Shown: positions 9,159 through 20,151, counted from the first letter of the stretch. The stretch is 64,000 bases of DNA from Rossellomorea marisflavi (GCF_001274775.1 NZ_LGUE01000001.1:1585705-1649704), one strand, 5' to 3'. Numbers and translations are program-made. The notes: generated by a model not told the origin, from the letters alone.

Positions 9159-10093
9159 CAATGCTTGTATTGAGCTTGATACTGGACGAATTCTTTTTCA
9201 GAACAATAGACGAAATGCCCTGGTGCAACTTCGCGCATTTCAAGTTTGTCATCAGCTGTATAGTTATGGACAGCCGTGTTATATTCTTTCCTTCTGCGGT
9301 TGCGCTCATAATCAGGATCCGGAAGTGGGATCGCCGACAGGAGTGATTGCGTATACGGGTGCAGCGGATTATTGTACAGGGCGTCACTTGGTGCCAGTTC
9401 TACGAGCTTACCGTAGTACATGACCCCGATCCTGTCACTGATGTATTTAACCATGGAAAGATCATGGGCAATGAACAGGTACGTTAGTCCCTTTTCTTTT
9501 TGCAGCTCCTGCATAAGATTCACGACCTGCGCCTGGATGGATACATCCAGTGCAGAGATCGGCTCATCGGCGATGATGAAGTCAGGTTCCACTGCCAGGG
9601 CGCGGGCGATCCCGATACGCTGACGCTGCCCCCCTGAGAATTCATGAGGATAGCGGCCTGCATGCTCTTTGTTCAGTCCGACTGTTTCAAGAAGGTCATG
9701 GACCCTCTTCATGCGATCTTGTTTATTGGTGGCAAGACCGTGAATATCGATTCCTTCTGCAATGATATCCGCAACTTTCATACGCGGATTCAAACTAGCG
9801 TATGGATCTTGGAAGATCATCTGCATTTTACGGTTGAAGTTCTTCAGCTGTGAACGGGATTTTTTCCCGTGAACGTCATCACCGTTAAAGAGTACTTGGC
9901 CGTCTGTTGCATCATAAAGACGGATGATGGTCCGTCCGGTAGTGGACTTCCCACAACCCGATTCACCAACAAGACCGAGCGTTTCCCCTTTATAAATATC
10001 AAAGCTGATGTCATCGACGGCTTTGACCATATTTGCTTTACCAGGATTGAAATATTGTTTCAGGTTTTTGATTTCCAATAATTTTTCAGCCAT
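9158..10093 (-). CDS. oppF: oligopeptide ABC transporter ATP-binding protein OppF
   Basis: This 311-residue ATPase works with OppD to power oligopeptide uptake. It has Walker A GESGCGKST, signature FSGGQRQRIG and Walker B FIIADEP, and the C-terminal oligopeptide-transporter extension (LHPYTQSLLSAIPLPDP). Its ATG shares one base with the oppD stop (TAATG), so translation is coupled. It is the last gene of oppABCDF. In B. subtilis this importer takes up Phr and other signalling peptides and is needed for competence and sporulation. Confidence 0.93.
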   Translation of the reverse strand: MAEKLLEIKNLKQYFNPGKANMVKAVDDISFDIYKGETLGLVGESGCGKSTTGRTIIRLYDATDGQVLFNGDDVHGKKSRSQLKNFNRKMQMIFQDPYASLNPRMKVADIIAEGIDIHGLATNKQDRMKRVHDLLETVGLNKEHAGRYPHEFSGGQRQRIGIARALAVEPDFIIADEPISALDVSIQAQVVNLMQELQKEKGLTYLFIAHDLSMVKYISDRIGVMYYGKLVELAPSDALYNNPLHPYTQSLLSAIPLPDPDYERNRRRKEYNTAVHNYTADDKLEMREVAPGHFVYCSEKEFVQYQAQYKH

Positions 10094-11163
10094 TATACAC
10101 GTACCCCCTCAACAAGTACAGGCTCTGCAAAGTTGGAAGGCATTCTGCGATACCTTAATTTAACAGCCTCTGGCGGCTCAACTTTCGGAGCGTCCGGATG
10201 AAGCAACCATGATTTTACATAGTGAGTATCAGAAACCTGATAATAGGGAGGCTCCTGCTCAAAATCGATCTTCATGGCGTAATCGCTTCTTAGTGCAAAA
10301 GCGTCCCCCTTAGGTGGATTCAACAGATCCGGAGGCGTTCCGGGAATCGCACTGAGATGCTGTTCACCGTCTGTGTCCGTCGTCGGCATGGAGCTGATCA
10401 ATCCCCATGTATACGGGTGACGAGGATCGTAGAAAATTTCATCCACCGTTCCTGTTTCGACGATTTGTCCGCCGTACATGACGGCTACGCGATCTGCTAC
10501 ATTCGCCACCACGCCAAGGTCATGGGTGATGAAGATGATGGATGTATCGATTTTGTTTTGCAGATCCTTCATCAGTTCGAGGATCTGGGCTTGAATCGTT
10601 ACATCAAGTGCCGTCGTCGGTTCGTCGGCAATCAGGATCTTCGGATTGCAAGCCAGGGCAATCGCGATGACCACACGCTGACGCTGACCGCCGGAGAACT
10701 GATGGGGATACTGTTTGAAACGGGTGTCAGGGCTTGGCAGCCCAACAAGTTTCAGAAGTTCGATGGCACGTTTCTTTGCATCCGGTTTGCTCATATTCTG
10801 GTGTTTTAATAGCGGCTCCATGATTTGTTTCCCGATTGTCATGGTCGGGTTCAAAGAAGTCATTGGATCCTGAAAGATCATGGAAATATCTTTCCCGCGG
10901 ATCTTTTGCATTTCCTTCTCAGGTATTTTAGCAAGATCTTTTCCTTCAAACATCATTTCTCCGTGCTTGATGAATCCAGGCGGGTTTGGAATCAGACGCA
11001 TCAGTGCTTTCGTCGTTACAGACTTACCTGATCCCGATTCTCCAACGATCGCCAATGTTTCACCTTTATCTAAGTGTAAATCCACACCGCGAACGGCTTT
11101 CACTTCTCCAGCATGAGTATTAAAGGAGACGTGCAGATTTTTGACTTCCAACACTTTTGCCAT
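10093..11163 (-). CDS. oppD: oligopeptide ABC transporter ATP-binding protein OppD
   Basis: This is the second ATPase, 356 residues. It has Walker A GESGSGKSV, signature FSGGQRQRV, Walker B ILIADEP and the C-terminal OPT domain (HPYTWGLISSMP, then LLNPPKGDAFALR). It lies 20 bases after oppC and overlaps oppF by one base. The family is clear from the paired D/F arrangement and the DEPTTALD versus DEPISALD difference between the two ATPases. Confidence 0.93.
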   Translation of the reverse strand: MAKVLEVKNLHVSFNTHAGEVKAVRGVDLHLDKGETLAIVGESGSGKSVTTKALMRLIPNPPGFIKHGEMMFEGKDLAKIPEKEMQKIRGKDISMIFQDPMTSLNPTMTIGKQIMEPLLKHQNMSKPDAKKRAIELLKLVGLPSPDTRFKQYPHQFSGGQRQRVVIAIALACNPKILIADEPTTALDVTIQAQILELMKDLQNKIDTSIIFITHDLGVVANVADRVAVMYGGQIVETGTVDEIFYDPRHPYTWGLISSMPTTDTDGEQHLSAIPGTPPDLLNPPKGDAFALRSDYAMKIDFEQEPPYYQVSDTHYVKSWLLHPDAPKVEPPEAVKLRYRRMPSNFAEPVLVEGVRV

Positions 11164-11183
11164 ATTATATATCCCCCTTTTTC

Positions 11184-12209
11184 TTACTTACGCAGTTTTG
11201 GATCCAGAGCATCCCTCAGCCCATCGGCCATGAGGTTGAAGCTCAGGATGATCAATGAAATGACCGCTGAAGGAATCAGCATCATATGCGGGTAGGACTG
11301 AATGGATTTGTACCCGTCATTAACCAATGATCCAAGTGACGCCTTCGGCGGTGCTATACCGAGACCGATGAAGCTTAGGAACGCCTCTGTATAGATGGCA
11401 CCTGGAACCGTGAACATCGTGGTGATGATGACCGGCCCCATCACGTTAGGTAGTAGATGTTTGAAAATCAGGCGATTATTCGGTGCTCCCAATGTCCGGG
11501 ATGCCAATACGAATTCCTGATTTTTAAGTTGCAGGATCTGCCCACGGACAATCCGGGCCATACTCGTCCACCCTGTCAGTACCATCGCCATGGTGATCGA
11601 GAATATCCCCGGTTCAAATACCAGGATAAAGAGGATGATGACAATCAGGTTTGGAATACCGACAAGGACTTCAATGATACGTTGCATGATATCATCGACT
11701 CTTCCACCGTAGTATCCGGAGATCCCACCGTAAGAGATACCGATCAAGAAATCGATAACGGCTGCGAGGATTCCGATGTAAAGTGAAACTTGAGTTCCCT
11801 TCCACACACGGGTCCAAAGGTCACGACCCAAATCGTCTGTACCGAACCAATAATTTTCTTTCACTTGTCGCGCTTCGTAGACATCAAAGCCTTCATGGTC
11901 CTTCCCGTCAAACGGAAGCCAGCTGATTCCAGAAAGCGCTTCAATTTTAGGTGGAAGCTTTGCATGACGGATGTTTTGATCAGAAAACTTATGGTCATTC
12001 ATTGAAGGACCAACAAACGCAAAGAACACGATAATAAGCGTAATGATCATTCCGATGATGGTCCCCTTGCTTTTACGAAGACGGATCCATGCATCCTGGT
12101 AGAAGTTCAAACTCGGGCGTTCAATTTTTTCAGACTGTTCACTTGTTGCTTTTTGTCGTTGGAAGAGGTCTTTTGACAGCTGCTCTTGATTTTTTTTGTT
12201 TGGTTCCAT
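11184..12209 (-). CDS. oppC: oligopeptide ABC transporter permease OppC
   Basis: This 341-residue inner-membrane permease has a cytoplasmic N-terminal tail (residues 1-45), about six helices, and the permease EAA loop in EFVLASRTLGAPNNRLIFKH. It pairs with OppB to form the peptide channel. Its ATG shares one base with the oppB stop. The large extracytoplasmic loop after helix 1 (GKDHEGFDVYEARQVKENYW) is typical of OppC. Confidence 0.93.
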   Translation of the reverse strand: MEPNKKNQEQLSKDLFQRQKATSEQSEKIERPSLNFYQDAWIRLRKSKGTIIGMIITLIIVFFAFVGPSMNDHKFSDQNIRHAKLPPKIEALSGISWLPFDGKDHEGFDVYEARQVKENYWFGTDDLGRDLWTRVWKGTQVSLYIGILAAVIDFLIGISYGGISGYYGGRVDDIMQRIIEVLVGIPNLIVIILFILVFEPGIFSITMAMVLTGWTSMARIVRGQILQLKNQEFVLASRTLGAPNNRLIFKHLLPNVMGPVIITTMFTVPGAIYTEAFLSFIGLGIAPPKASLGSLVNDGYKSIQSYPHMMLIPSAVISLIILSFNLMADGLRDALDPKLRK

Positions 12210-13138
12210 TATTTCTTCCCTCCAACTAGACGAATACGCGGATCAATAATTCCATAAAGGATATCCACCAAGAAAATGACGGCAACAAGAAGAACACTAT
12301 AGAATAATGTCACGCCCATGATGACCGTATAATCATTTGTATTGATTGAACGAACGAACTGCTCCCCTAATCCAGGCACGGCAAAAATCTGTTCAATAAC
12401 CATTGTTCCGGTCATGATACCAACAGTCATCGGCCCGAGGATCGTGATGATTGGAATCATGGCATTACGAACACCGTGTTTCACGATAACATTCACTCTT
12501 GTAGTACCTTTCGCCTTAGCCAATAAGATGTAATCTGTATTTAGGATTTCTAACATTTCAGTTCTCATGTAACGGGCAATCGTTGCCACGACCCCGACAG
12601 TCAATGCAAGCGTAGGCAATATCGTGTGCTTGTATTCTCCCCATAGGGCAACCGGTAGCAACTCCCACTTAACACCTACATAGTACTGCAATAATGCAGC
12701 GAATACGAAGGAAGGAATTGATATACCCAGTACCGCTAGGAATGTAGATCCATAATCGACCCATGTATTCTGTCTAATTGCTGCGATGATCCCAACAATC
12801 AAACCGATAATTGTCCCTAGTACCATTGCTTGGAAACCAAGAATTGCGGAAGGTCCTATACGGTCGCCGATCATTTGAGAAACCGGACGATTGTCATATT
12901 GGAATGATAAACCCAAGTCTCCTTGAACCAGATTCGTCATATAGTTGATATACTGAACCGGAAGCGGATCATTGAGCCCGTATTTTTCTAGGATGATTTG
13001 TTGTTGTTGCGGAGACAGTCTCTCTTGATTGGTGAGTGGAGTCCCTGGAAGGAGCTTCATCAAGAAGAATGTGGCGGTTGCAATAATTAGCAAAGTGATG
13101 ATCATATAAACAATACGCTTGATAGTATATTTGACCAT
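12209..13138 (-). CDS. oppB: oligopeptide ABC transporter permease OppB
   Basis: This 309-residue permease opens VKYTIKRIVYMIITLLII, the usual OppB/DppB first helix, and has the EAA loop in DYILLAKAKGTTRVNVIVKH. It has a strong G-rich SD. It is the first gene after the oppA-oppB hairpin, so its level is probably below that of the binding protein. It dimerises with OppC. Confidence 0.93.
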   Translation of the reverse strand: MVKYTIKRIVYMIITLLIIATATFFLMKLLPGTPLTNQERLSPQQQQIILEKYGLNDPLPVQYINYMTNLVQGDLGLSFQYDNRPVSQMIGDRIGPSAILGFQAMVLGTIIGLIVGIIAAIRQNTWVDYGSTFLAVLGISIPSFVFAALLQYYVGVKWELLPVALWGEYKHTILPTLALTVGVVATIARYMRTEMLEILNTDYILLAKAKGTTRVNVIVKHGVRNAMIPIITILGPMTVGIMTGTMVIEQIFAVPGLGEQFVRSINTNDYTVIMGVTLFYSVLLVAVIFLVDILYGIIDPRIRLVGGKK

Positions 13139-13244
13139 GCTTAGCCCCCCTTTTCTATGTTTATACTACTTCTCCATTATAGCGATATTCGACAAATTTT
13201 CAATTTATTTTTTAAATTGCGAAAATTGTCGCTTATCACTGGAA

Positions 13245-13278
13245 AAGGAGAGCGTATGCCTATGCATACACTCTCCTT
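13245..13278 (-). terminator. hairpin between oppA and oppB (partial terminator)
   Basis: Arms AAGGAGAG-GTATGC and GCATAC-CTCTCCTT pair with one mismatch and are followed by a short T-run on the minus strand. Its place right after oppA suits an attenuator that lowers oppBCDF relative to the binding protein. Confidence 0.6.
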
Positions 13279-13301
13279 CAGAAGGTTCAACTTAGAGCGT
13301 T

Positions 13302-14966
13302 TTAGTTCTCGATAGAAGCCCACTTGTAAGAGTAGTCAGCTCCGAAAGAGTGATCCAATACGTTTTTCACGTATGGACGCTCAAGGTAAGAAACGCCTCG
13401 TTGGTAGATCGGGCTGATGGCTTGATCATCGAAGAGGATCTTTTCAGCATCAACCATTGCTTGCCAGCGAGCTTCTGGATCAGAAGAAAGCTCTGTCTTA
13501 GCTTGCTCGATCAATTTGTCAAATTCAGGGTTAGAGTAACCCATTTGGTTATGTGAACCGTCTGTTACGAACATATCCAGGAATGTCATCGGATCTGGAT
13601 AATCCGGACCCCAACCTGCGAAGGAGAAGTCATAATCACCTTTTGATTCAAGATCAAGCTTTTGCTTGAACGGTTGCGCTTTGATCTTAACAGTCAGACC
13701 ATCAAGATTTGACTCAAGTTGCTCTTTGAAGTACTCACCGATTTTAGCGGAACTTTCGCTGTCATAGTTTAATAGCTCAAGCTCTACATTGTCGATGCCA
13801 GTTTCTTTTTTCGCTTTTGCCCAGTAATCTTTTGCTTTTTCTACGTCGAAGCCACCAAATGCTTCTCCGGCAGTTTCACGGTATTCTTTCCCGTCTGGAC
13901 CTGTAACGAAGTCCTTAGGAACGAGGTAGTATGCTGGAACAGATCCGTTGTTCAATAGAACGTCCACCATACCTTGCTTATCATACGCAGAGTCAAATGC
14001 TTTACGTGCATTTTCATTTTTCAGAATCTCAGAGTTTTTAGAGTCTTGATTCAAACGAAGGAAGAATACAGAAGCTTCTCCGCGCGTTTTGAAGTTTTCA
14101 TCGTTTTTGTACTTATCAACAAACTCAGCGCTTAGGCCGACCCTGTCGATTTTGTTTGTTTCATAAAGGTTAACGGCAGTTGTTGTATCTTTTACGATGT
14201 TGAAGTTAACTTCTTCAAGTTTAACAGTGTCAGCATCCCAATAATCTTTGTTTTTAGAAAGTTTGAAGCTTTGCTCATGCTTCCAATCAGAAAGTGTGAA
14301 AGGTCCATTGTATACAGAAGTATTGGCTTCAAGACCGTATTTGTCACCTTGTTCTTCAATGAACTTTTGGTTTTGCGGATAGAATGTTGCGAAAGAAAGC
14401 AACGCTTTGAAGTATGGAACTTCCGTTTCCAATTCGATTTCAAGAGTCTTTTCATCAAGTGCTTTGATTCCAAGTTCCTCAGGTTTCGCTTTACCTTCGT
14501 TTACTTTGGAAGCATTTTTGATATCAGACATGATGTACGCGTACTCTGCAGCAGTGTCCGGGTTTAGAACACGTTGCCATCCGTATACGAAGTCTTGAGC
14601 AGTGACAGGGTCACCGTTAGACCATTTGGCATCACGTAGTTTGAATGTATACTTTTTACCGTCTTCACTTACTTCAGGCTCTTCAGCAGCCATCCCTAGC
14701 TCGGCATCATCGTTTTCACCTAAGCGGTACAGACCTTCATATACCTGGTTCATAACGTTGAATGATACTGCATCAGTTGCAAGAGCTGAATCCATTGACG
14801 GGATTTCGGAAGATTCCGCAAGATTCAATACTTGCTCGTCTTTCGTGTCAGATCCCCCAGCTGCCCCTTCTTTTTTGCCATCAGTCTTCTTGTCTCCGCC
14901 ACAGGCAGCCAAGAAAGTACTCACAGCTAGAAGAAGAACCAGTAATAAAGAAAACTTTTTCTTCAT
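13302..14966 (-). CDS. oppA: oligopeptide-binding lipoprotein OppA
   Basis: This 554-residue solute-binding lipoprotein captures peptides for the OppBCDF importer. The lipobox is LAAC with lipidated C22, preceded by MKKK and a hydrophobic core, and followed by a Gly/Lys/Asp-rich linker. The SBP family 5 domain fills the rest (LNLAESSEIPSMDSALATD, then KYTFKLRDAKWSNGDPVTA). It has a GAGGAGG SD and its own promoter upstream, and is first in the operon. Confidence 0.95.
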   Translation of the reverse strand: MKKKFSLLLVLLLAVSTFLAACGGDKKTDGKKEGAAGGSDTKDEQVLNLAESSEIPSMDSALATDAVSFNVMNQVYEGLYRLGENDDAELGMAAEEPEVSEDGKKYTFKLRDAKWSNGDPVTAQDFVYGWQRVLNPDTAAEYAYIMSDIKNASKVNEGKAKPEELGIKALDEKTLEIELETEVPYFKALLSFATFYPQNQKFIEEQGDKYGLEANTSVYNGPFTLSDWKHEQSFKLSKNKDYWDADTVKLEEVNFNIVKDTTTAVNLYETNKIDRVGLSAEFVDKYKNDENFKTRGEASVFFLRLNQDSKNSEILKNENARKAFDSAYDKQGMVDVLLNNGSVPAYYLVPKDFVTGPDGKEYRETAGEAFGGFDVEKAKDYWAKAKKETGIDNVELELLNYDSESSAKIGEYFKEQLESNLDGLTVKIKAQPFKQKLDLESKGDYDFSFAGWGPDYPDPMTFLDMFVTDGSHNQMGYSNPEFDKLIEQAKTELSSDPEARWQAMVDAEKILFDDQAISPIYQRGVSYLERPYVKNVLDHSFGADYSYKWASIEN

Positions 14967-15033
14967 CTTGAAATTGACCTCCTCATACTTCTCATATTTA
15001 TTTATCTTCTAATTTTCAGAAGATTTGTTACTT

Positions 15034-15061
15034 ATTATACATGATAGAGATATTTTTGCAA
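15034..15061 (-). promoter_or_regulatory. probable SigA promoter of oppA
   Basis: On the minus strand, TTGCAA and a perfect TATAAT are 16 bp apart, about 70 bases before the oppA ATG. The rest of the 459-base gap 14967-15425 shows no gene. Toward its right end it has a TATACT on the plus strand that may serve the DUF3899 gene. Confidence 0.5.
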
Positions 15062-15425
15062 TACGAATTTAACAGTTTTTTTGCTAAATAATCAGTTTAC
15101 TAGGTAATAAGGTGTTAAAACCTTGCTATGTAAGGGTTCTATGAATGAGATAAGGGCTGTTTGTCCCATTACAAATGTTACAATCATCCAATTAAACCAG
15201 CGATTATCCTGCCGTTTTCACTTCTTTATTGGAAGAAAGCGTTCTCCATTCGTCGTTATAATTATCTAGCAAGGCGGATAGATATAAAAAACTGTGAATT
15301 CGTGCTCTTGCTTCCTTTCCAAACCCTGATCGGTTCAGGTATACTTTTATAGGAAGACAGCATGCATTCCTGTTCGTTTCTATAGGAAGGAACGCATGAA
15401 ATCATTTTGGAAGTGAAGGTGCAAC

Positions 15426-15812
15426 ATGATGAAACGTTTACGCGTCCTACCGATGGTCACATTACTTTACCTTGCTGCGGTCTATCTTGTCCGTTACATG
15501 AATGGATCGGATCCTGTCCTTTCCCTCATTGATACTTTATTCATCGTCGGCATTTCTTATGCTTCTGTAGCCGCCTTGATGTTTGTTTTCCAAAACGGTT
15601 TCTTGAATGGGATTTTATATGCCTTCAAGCGCTTCAGGGCCAAATCGAAGAAAGATCAATACGTGGCGCAGTTTGATGATATCGAGGAGCGAAAGGAAAT
15701 TCATGAGGTATACGCAGTGAAAGAACCGTTCCGCCTGACGGCACCCCTTTTCTATATCGGGTTTTTATCCCTTGCCGTATCCCTGATCCTTTCATACTCT
15801 CTCTATACTTGA
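15426..15812 (+). CDS. DUF3899 membrane protein
   Basis: This 128-residue protein has three clear membrane segments: residues 10-26, 36-56 and 105-125. A basic loop (KRFRAKSKKDQ) and the conserved HEVYAVKEPFRLTAP segment lie between the second and third. This matches the DUF3899 family found beside trpS in bacilli. Two ATGs in tandem follow a weak GAAGGTG SD. Function unknown. Its stop codon lies inside the trpS -35 box. Confidence 0.65.
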   Translation: MMKRLRVLPMVTLLYLAAVYLVRYMNGSDPVLSLIDTLFIVGISYASVAALMFVFQNGFLNGILYAFKRFRAKSKKDQYVAQFDDIEERKEIHEVYAVKEPFRLTAPLFYIGFLSLAVSLILSYSLYT

Positions 15813-15837
15813 TTTAGGCGCTTTTTTTTCATATAAT
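15809..15837 (+). promoter_or_regulatory. SigA promoter of trpS
   Basis: TTGATT and TATAAT are 17 bp apart, just upstream of the T-box leader. The -35 box overlaps the stop codon of the DUF3899 gene. Confidence 0.65.
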
Positions 15838-15843
15838 GACCTT

Positions 15844-16112
15844 TGCATATATGAAACAGGCTTTGACAAAGAGTAGTACCCCGCTTGCCGGTTCCAAGAG
15901 AGCCTGCGTCCGCTGAAAGCAGGCATCCGCTTGCGGGGGAATGGACTTTCGAGCTTCCCCGGTGAACGCAGTAGCCGGAGACGGACCCCTTCCGTTAGCC
16001 GGGACCATGCAAAGCATGGACTAAGCCGACTCATTTCTTGAGTAACTTAGGGTGGCACCGCGGAAACAACCCATTCGTCCCTATATTTTTTGGACGGGTG
16101 GGTTTTATTTTT
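15844..16112 (+). promoter_or_regulatory. T-box riboswitch, tRNA-Trp specific
   Basis: The leader carries the canonical T-box sequence GGGTGGCACCGCGG at 16050-16063. In Stem I, CCCCGC (5' side) pairs with GCGGGG just before an internal loop containing TGG at 15942-15944, the Trp specifier. The antiterminator bulge reads TGGC, whose C would pair with the G discriminator of tRNA-Trp. A 12-bp terminator (16069-16080 with 16092-16103) and a T-run follow. Uncharged tRNA-Trp should favour the antiterminator and switch on trpS. Confidence 0.9.
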
Positions 16113-16131
16113 GGCCGGATGGTCATGATGA

Positions 16132-17160
<1,029 letters not shown>

Positions 17161-17161
17161 A

Positions 17162-17200
17162 CAAAAGAACCTTGAGCATGGGCTCAAGGTTCTTTTGTTT
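17162..17200 (+). terminator. bidirectional terminator between trpS and yjbA
   Basis: A 16-bp perfect stem (17162-17177 with 17182-17197) with a 4-base loop has A/T runs on both sides, between convergent genes. Confidence 0.88.
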
Positions 17201-17948
17201 AATTTACTTTCGGACGATTCTCTACTTCCCACAACTTTTCAAAGAATGGTTGTCCTTTGATCAGGTTTTCGCAGAGCGACAGATGCTTGTCGGACCATCC
17301 GTATTTAGTGTCCTCATAAAGCATCTGCCATGCTTCGTGGAAATCGAGCTCCTGGATCGTCCTGTATTGTTCCGGGGCCCACTCCGTATACCAGTATCTC
17401 ACTTCAGCGGTATTCTCCGAGGTGCGCAGCTGATCGAGGGCCATGAAAAGAAGCTGCTTCAACTGCCTTTCCTTGCGTGTCAATCCACTCATCATGAACG
17501 GGTTGGGAGAAAGGATGTGGTACGCCTCCTCCCGCTTTTGATCAGGCTTGAACTCATATTCAAGAACTTCTTGACTTTCCACCATTTCATATACGAGCTG
17601 TTCCTGACGCGGTATAAGGCGGCTCTTCCTGATCGGGACGGTGTAACCGATCGTATCGACGGCCAGAATCGCCGTGCCATCGGTGACCACGAAGCAATAA
17701 TCCTGTTGAATCCGTTCATGGTTCTTTCTAAGATACGCTTTCTGGTACACATCATTCAGCATCTGCCGAGGTAATTCTGATAAATCATTCTCGATGTAAT
17801 GATACAACTCTTTGCCGACTTTCAATAGAGGAACTTGATCCAGCAGCTCGATGACGTCCTCTTTTCTCCATTCGTGAAAATGGCAGATATTATATCCGTT
17901 TTCTTCCCCTTCGAACCAATTGACCCATACATCATGAAGATATAACAT
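17199..17948 (-). CDS. yjbA: YjbA family protein (DUF3603)
   Basis: This soluble 249-residue protein begins [20 protein letters not shown], the recognisable YjbA/DUF3603 start. No transmembrane helix or catalytic motif is obvious. It has a strong SD (GAGGGG). It lies next to trpS as in B. subtilis, and its 3' end meets the trpS terminator. Function unknown. In B. subtilis the app peptide-permease operon lies between yjaZ and yjbA. It is absent here, so yjaZ and yjbA are neighbours. Confidence 0.8.
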   Translation of the reverse strand: MLYLHDVWVNWFEGEENGYNICHFHEWRKEDVIELLDQVPLLKVGKELYHYIENDLSELPRQMLNDVYQKAYLRKNHERIQQDYCFVVTDGTAILAVDTIGYTVPIRKSRLIPRQEQLVYEMVESQEVLEYEFKPDQKREEAYHILSPNPFMMSGLTRKERQLKQLLFMALDQLRTSENTAEVRYWYTEWAPEQYRTIQELDFHEAWQMLYEDTKYGWSDKHLSLCENLIKGQPFFEKLWEVENRPKVN

Positions 17949-18050
17949 GATTGACCCCTCGCTTTACTACTTTGTTTGGTTGTCAATCAGTATGGTCAAT
18001 CACCTTTGGATTTATTCGTGCTCTCTTCTGTTTTATCCTATGGGCTGTAG

Positions 18051-18818
18051 TTACTCTAGAAATGTCTCCGATGGTATGCCAAGCATCATCACACTATTCA
18101 TTCCATTCTTCTTCGCGAATGACCGTACGAGCCTGTAACCGATGGCGTACCCCAGAAGTTCTGGGTAGTGTCTTTTCCCGTAGAGAAGTTCATCATGAAG
18201 GGGTGAATTCCTCGTTAGATCAGCATGGGGTTCGATCCATTCCTTGAACCATCCGCTCAATTCCTCTTCAGTATATTTTCTTGTCCACGGAGCAGCATAG
18301 TCAACGCCGCAATATTCCCTCACGGCATTCTCGGCCAGTCCCTCGAAGATGACAGAATCAAGGAGGGTATATTCCTCCTCTTTCCCCGCCAGCTTTTTCA
18401 TACGGGTGCAATGGTGGTATTCATGAACAAATAGTGCCTCATATTCTTTGTGATCCTCCAATTTTTGAAGAAAAAGAAACATTTCATCAAAAAAGCATAC
18501 TCCTGATTTTTTAGCCGGTTCCCTGAATAAGCCTCTTTTCGGCTCTAGGGGGAATAAATAGATGGGTACATCAGGTCCTTTCCATTTTCTTTTGTACCTT
18601 TTCTCAAAAACGGAAAGCCTCTTCCATAGATCGTCAGACTTGAGCTCATTAAAGCGTTCTTCCATTTGCCTTGACGGGCGATACATCCCCTGTTTTCGGA
18701 GGTAGGCATAGAAAGCTGCTGCTTCTCCTTCCCCTCTTTTCGTCCTTTCTAACAACCCCACGGGATCATCGAATGTTTGATCCAGCCACTCGTCTGTTGG
18801 GATCACCGGCATCATCAT
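18051..18818 (-). CDS. yjaZ: YjaZ, DUF2268 putative Zn-dependent protease
   Basis: This 255-residue protein has the zinc-protease motif HEYHH in EALFVHEYHHCTRM and a downstream glutamate in FEGLAENAVREYCG, as in DUF2268 proteins. It has no signal peptide. The frame opens at a TTG at 18854 with no SD. Three tandem ATGs at 18810-18818 follow AGGAAAGAGGG, so the start is one of these. It lies downstream of fabF but after a terminator. Substrate unknown. Confidence 0.78.
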   Translation of the reverse strand: MMMPVIPTDEWLDQTFDDPVGLLERTKRGEGEAAAFYAYLRKQGMYRPSRQMEERFNELKSDDLWKRLSVFEKRYKRKWKGPDVPIYLFPLEPKRGLFREPAKKSGVCFFDEMFLFLQKLEDHKEYEALFVHEYHHCTRMKKLAGKEEEYTLLDSVIFEGLAENAVREYCGVDYAAPWTRKYTEEELSGWFKEWIEPHADLTRNSPLHDELLYGKRHYPELLGYAIGYRLVRSFAKKNGMNSVMMLGIPSETFLE

Positions 18819-18871
18819 CCCTCTTTCCTGCTGATTTGGTTCATGTATATGCAATCTGCAGGAGAGTTAGA

Positions 18872-18899
18872 AAAAAGCCCGCCGAAAAGATTCGGCGGA
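18872..18899 (-). terminator. terminator of fabH-fabF
   Basis: A 9-bp GC-rich stem (GTCCGCCGA with TCGGCGGGC, one G-T pair) and a poly-T run on the minus strand lie just after the fabF stop. Confidence 0.85.
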
Positions 18900-18906
18900 C
18901 TCTCGA

Positions 18907-20151
18907 TTACTTCACATATTTTTTGAATACGAGCGTGGCATTATGGCCACCAAAGCCCAGTGAATTGCTCATGGCAACATTGACTTCCTGCTCACGTGCT
19001 TCATTGGCTACATAGTCCAGATCGCAGTCTGGATCTGGATTTTGCAGGTTGATCGTCGGTGGGAGCTTTCCATCCTTCATGGCAAGAACCGTGAAGATCG
19101 CTTCCACTCCACCCGCTGCACCAAGAAGGTGACCGGTCATGGATTTTGTGGAGCTCATGGCCAGGCGGTTGGCATGATCACCGAATACTTCTTTGACGGC
19201 CATGGTTTCATACTTGTCATTATAAGCCGTACTTGTACCATGGGCGTTGATGTAATCCATCTGATCAGGCGTCACACCTGCATCATCAAGTGCCATCTTC
19301 ATGGCACGCGCCCCACCTTCCCCACCTGGTGCAGGGGCTGTGATGTGATAGGCATCACCCGTGCAGCCATAGCCGACGATTTCAGCGTAGATCGTTGCTC
19401 CGCGTTTCACCGCGTGTTCGAGTTCTTCAAGGATGACAATCCCTGCTCCTTCTCCGATGACGAAACCGTCACGTTCAGAGTCGAATGGTCTTGAAGCCGT
19501 TTCCGGATCGGGATTGGTCGAAAGGGCCGTGTTGGCGCAGAAACCGGCTACGGACATTTTCGTGATTGGTGCTTCCGCTCCACCCGTGATCATGACATCC
19601 GCGTCACCGCGCTGGATGACCTTGAATGCATCACCGATGGAATTCGTGCCTGTTGCACAGGCCGTTACGGTACAGGAGTTGAATCCTTTTGCTCCTAGGA
19701 GGATCGATACCTGGCCGGCAGCCATGTCCGGGATCATCATTGGAACGAAGAAAGGACTTACCCTGCGGTATCCACGCTTAAGGAAGGTTTCATACTGGGT
19801 TTCGAATGTTTCCATCCCGCCGATTCCAGAACCGATCCATGTACCGACACGGTTGGCATTTTCCTCTGTGATTTCAAGGTTGGCGTCTTTAACAGCCATC
19901 AAGGACGCTGCGATGGCATAATGAGTGAAACGGTCCATCTTACGCGCTTCCTTCTTTTCGATACCGAAGTCTTCAATATTGAAGTCTTTCAGTTCAGCTG
20001 CTACCTTGGCAGGATACTCATCAGCATTCAGCCTTGTGAGTGGCCCGACCCCGGATTTCCCAGCAAGGGCATTCGCCCACGTTGTTTCTACATCATTTCC
20101 TAGTGGATTGACGGTACCCAATCCTGTTACTACAACACGTTTCATATCCAT
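18907..20151 (-). CDS. fabF: 3-oxoacyl-ACP synthase II
   Basis: FabF (414 residues) is the elongating condensing enzyme of type II fatty-acid synthesis, joining acyl-ACP and malonyl-ACP. The nucleophile is C165 in TACATG, and the two histidines are in NAHGTST and in GHLLGAAGG. The first ATG (20149-20151) has AAGGAG 8 bases upstream. It lies 49 bases after fabH and is very likely co-transcribed. The B. subtilis pair is FapR-controlled, and an operator-like site lies before fabH here. Confidence 0.96.
   Translation of the reverse strand: MDMKRVVVTGLGTVNPLGNDVETTWANALAGKSGVGPLTRLNADEYPAKVAAELKDFNIEDFGIEKKEARKMDRFTHYAIAASLMAVKDANLEITEENANRVGTWIGSGIGGMETFETQYETFLKRGYRRVSPFFVPMMIPDMAAGQVSILLGAKGFNSCTVTACATGTNSIGDAFKVIQRGDADVMITGGAEAPITKMSVAGFCANTALSTNPDPETASRPFDSERDGFVIGEGAGIVILEELEHAVKRGATIYAEIVGYGCTGDAYHITAPAPGGEGGARAMKMALDDAGVTPDQMDYINAHGTSTAYNDKYETMAVKEVFGDHANRLAMSSTKSMTGHLLGAAGGVEAIFTVLAMKDGKLPPTINLQNPDPDCDLDYVANEAREQEVNVAMSNSLGFGGHNATLVFKKYVK

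Noticed and set aside
15161..15352. 63-codon plus-strand frame between oppA and the DUF3899 gene
   Set aside because: No SD, low-complexity composition, in a promoter region.
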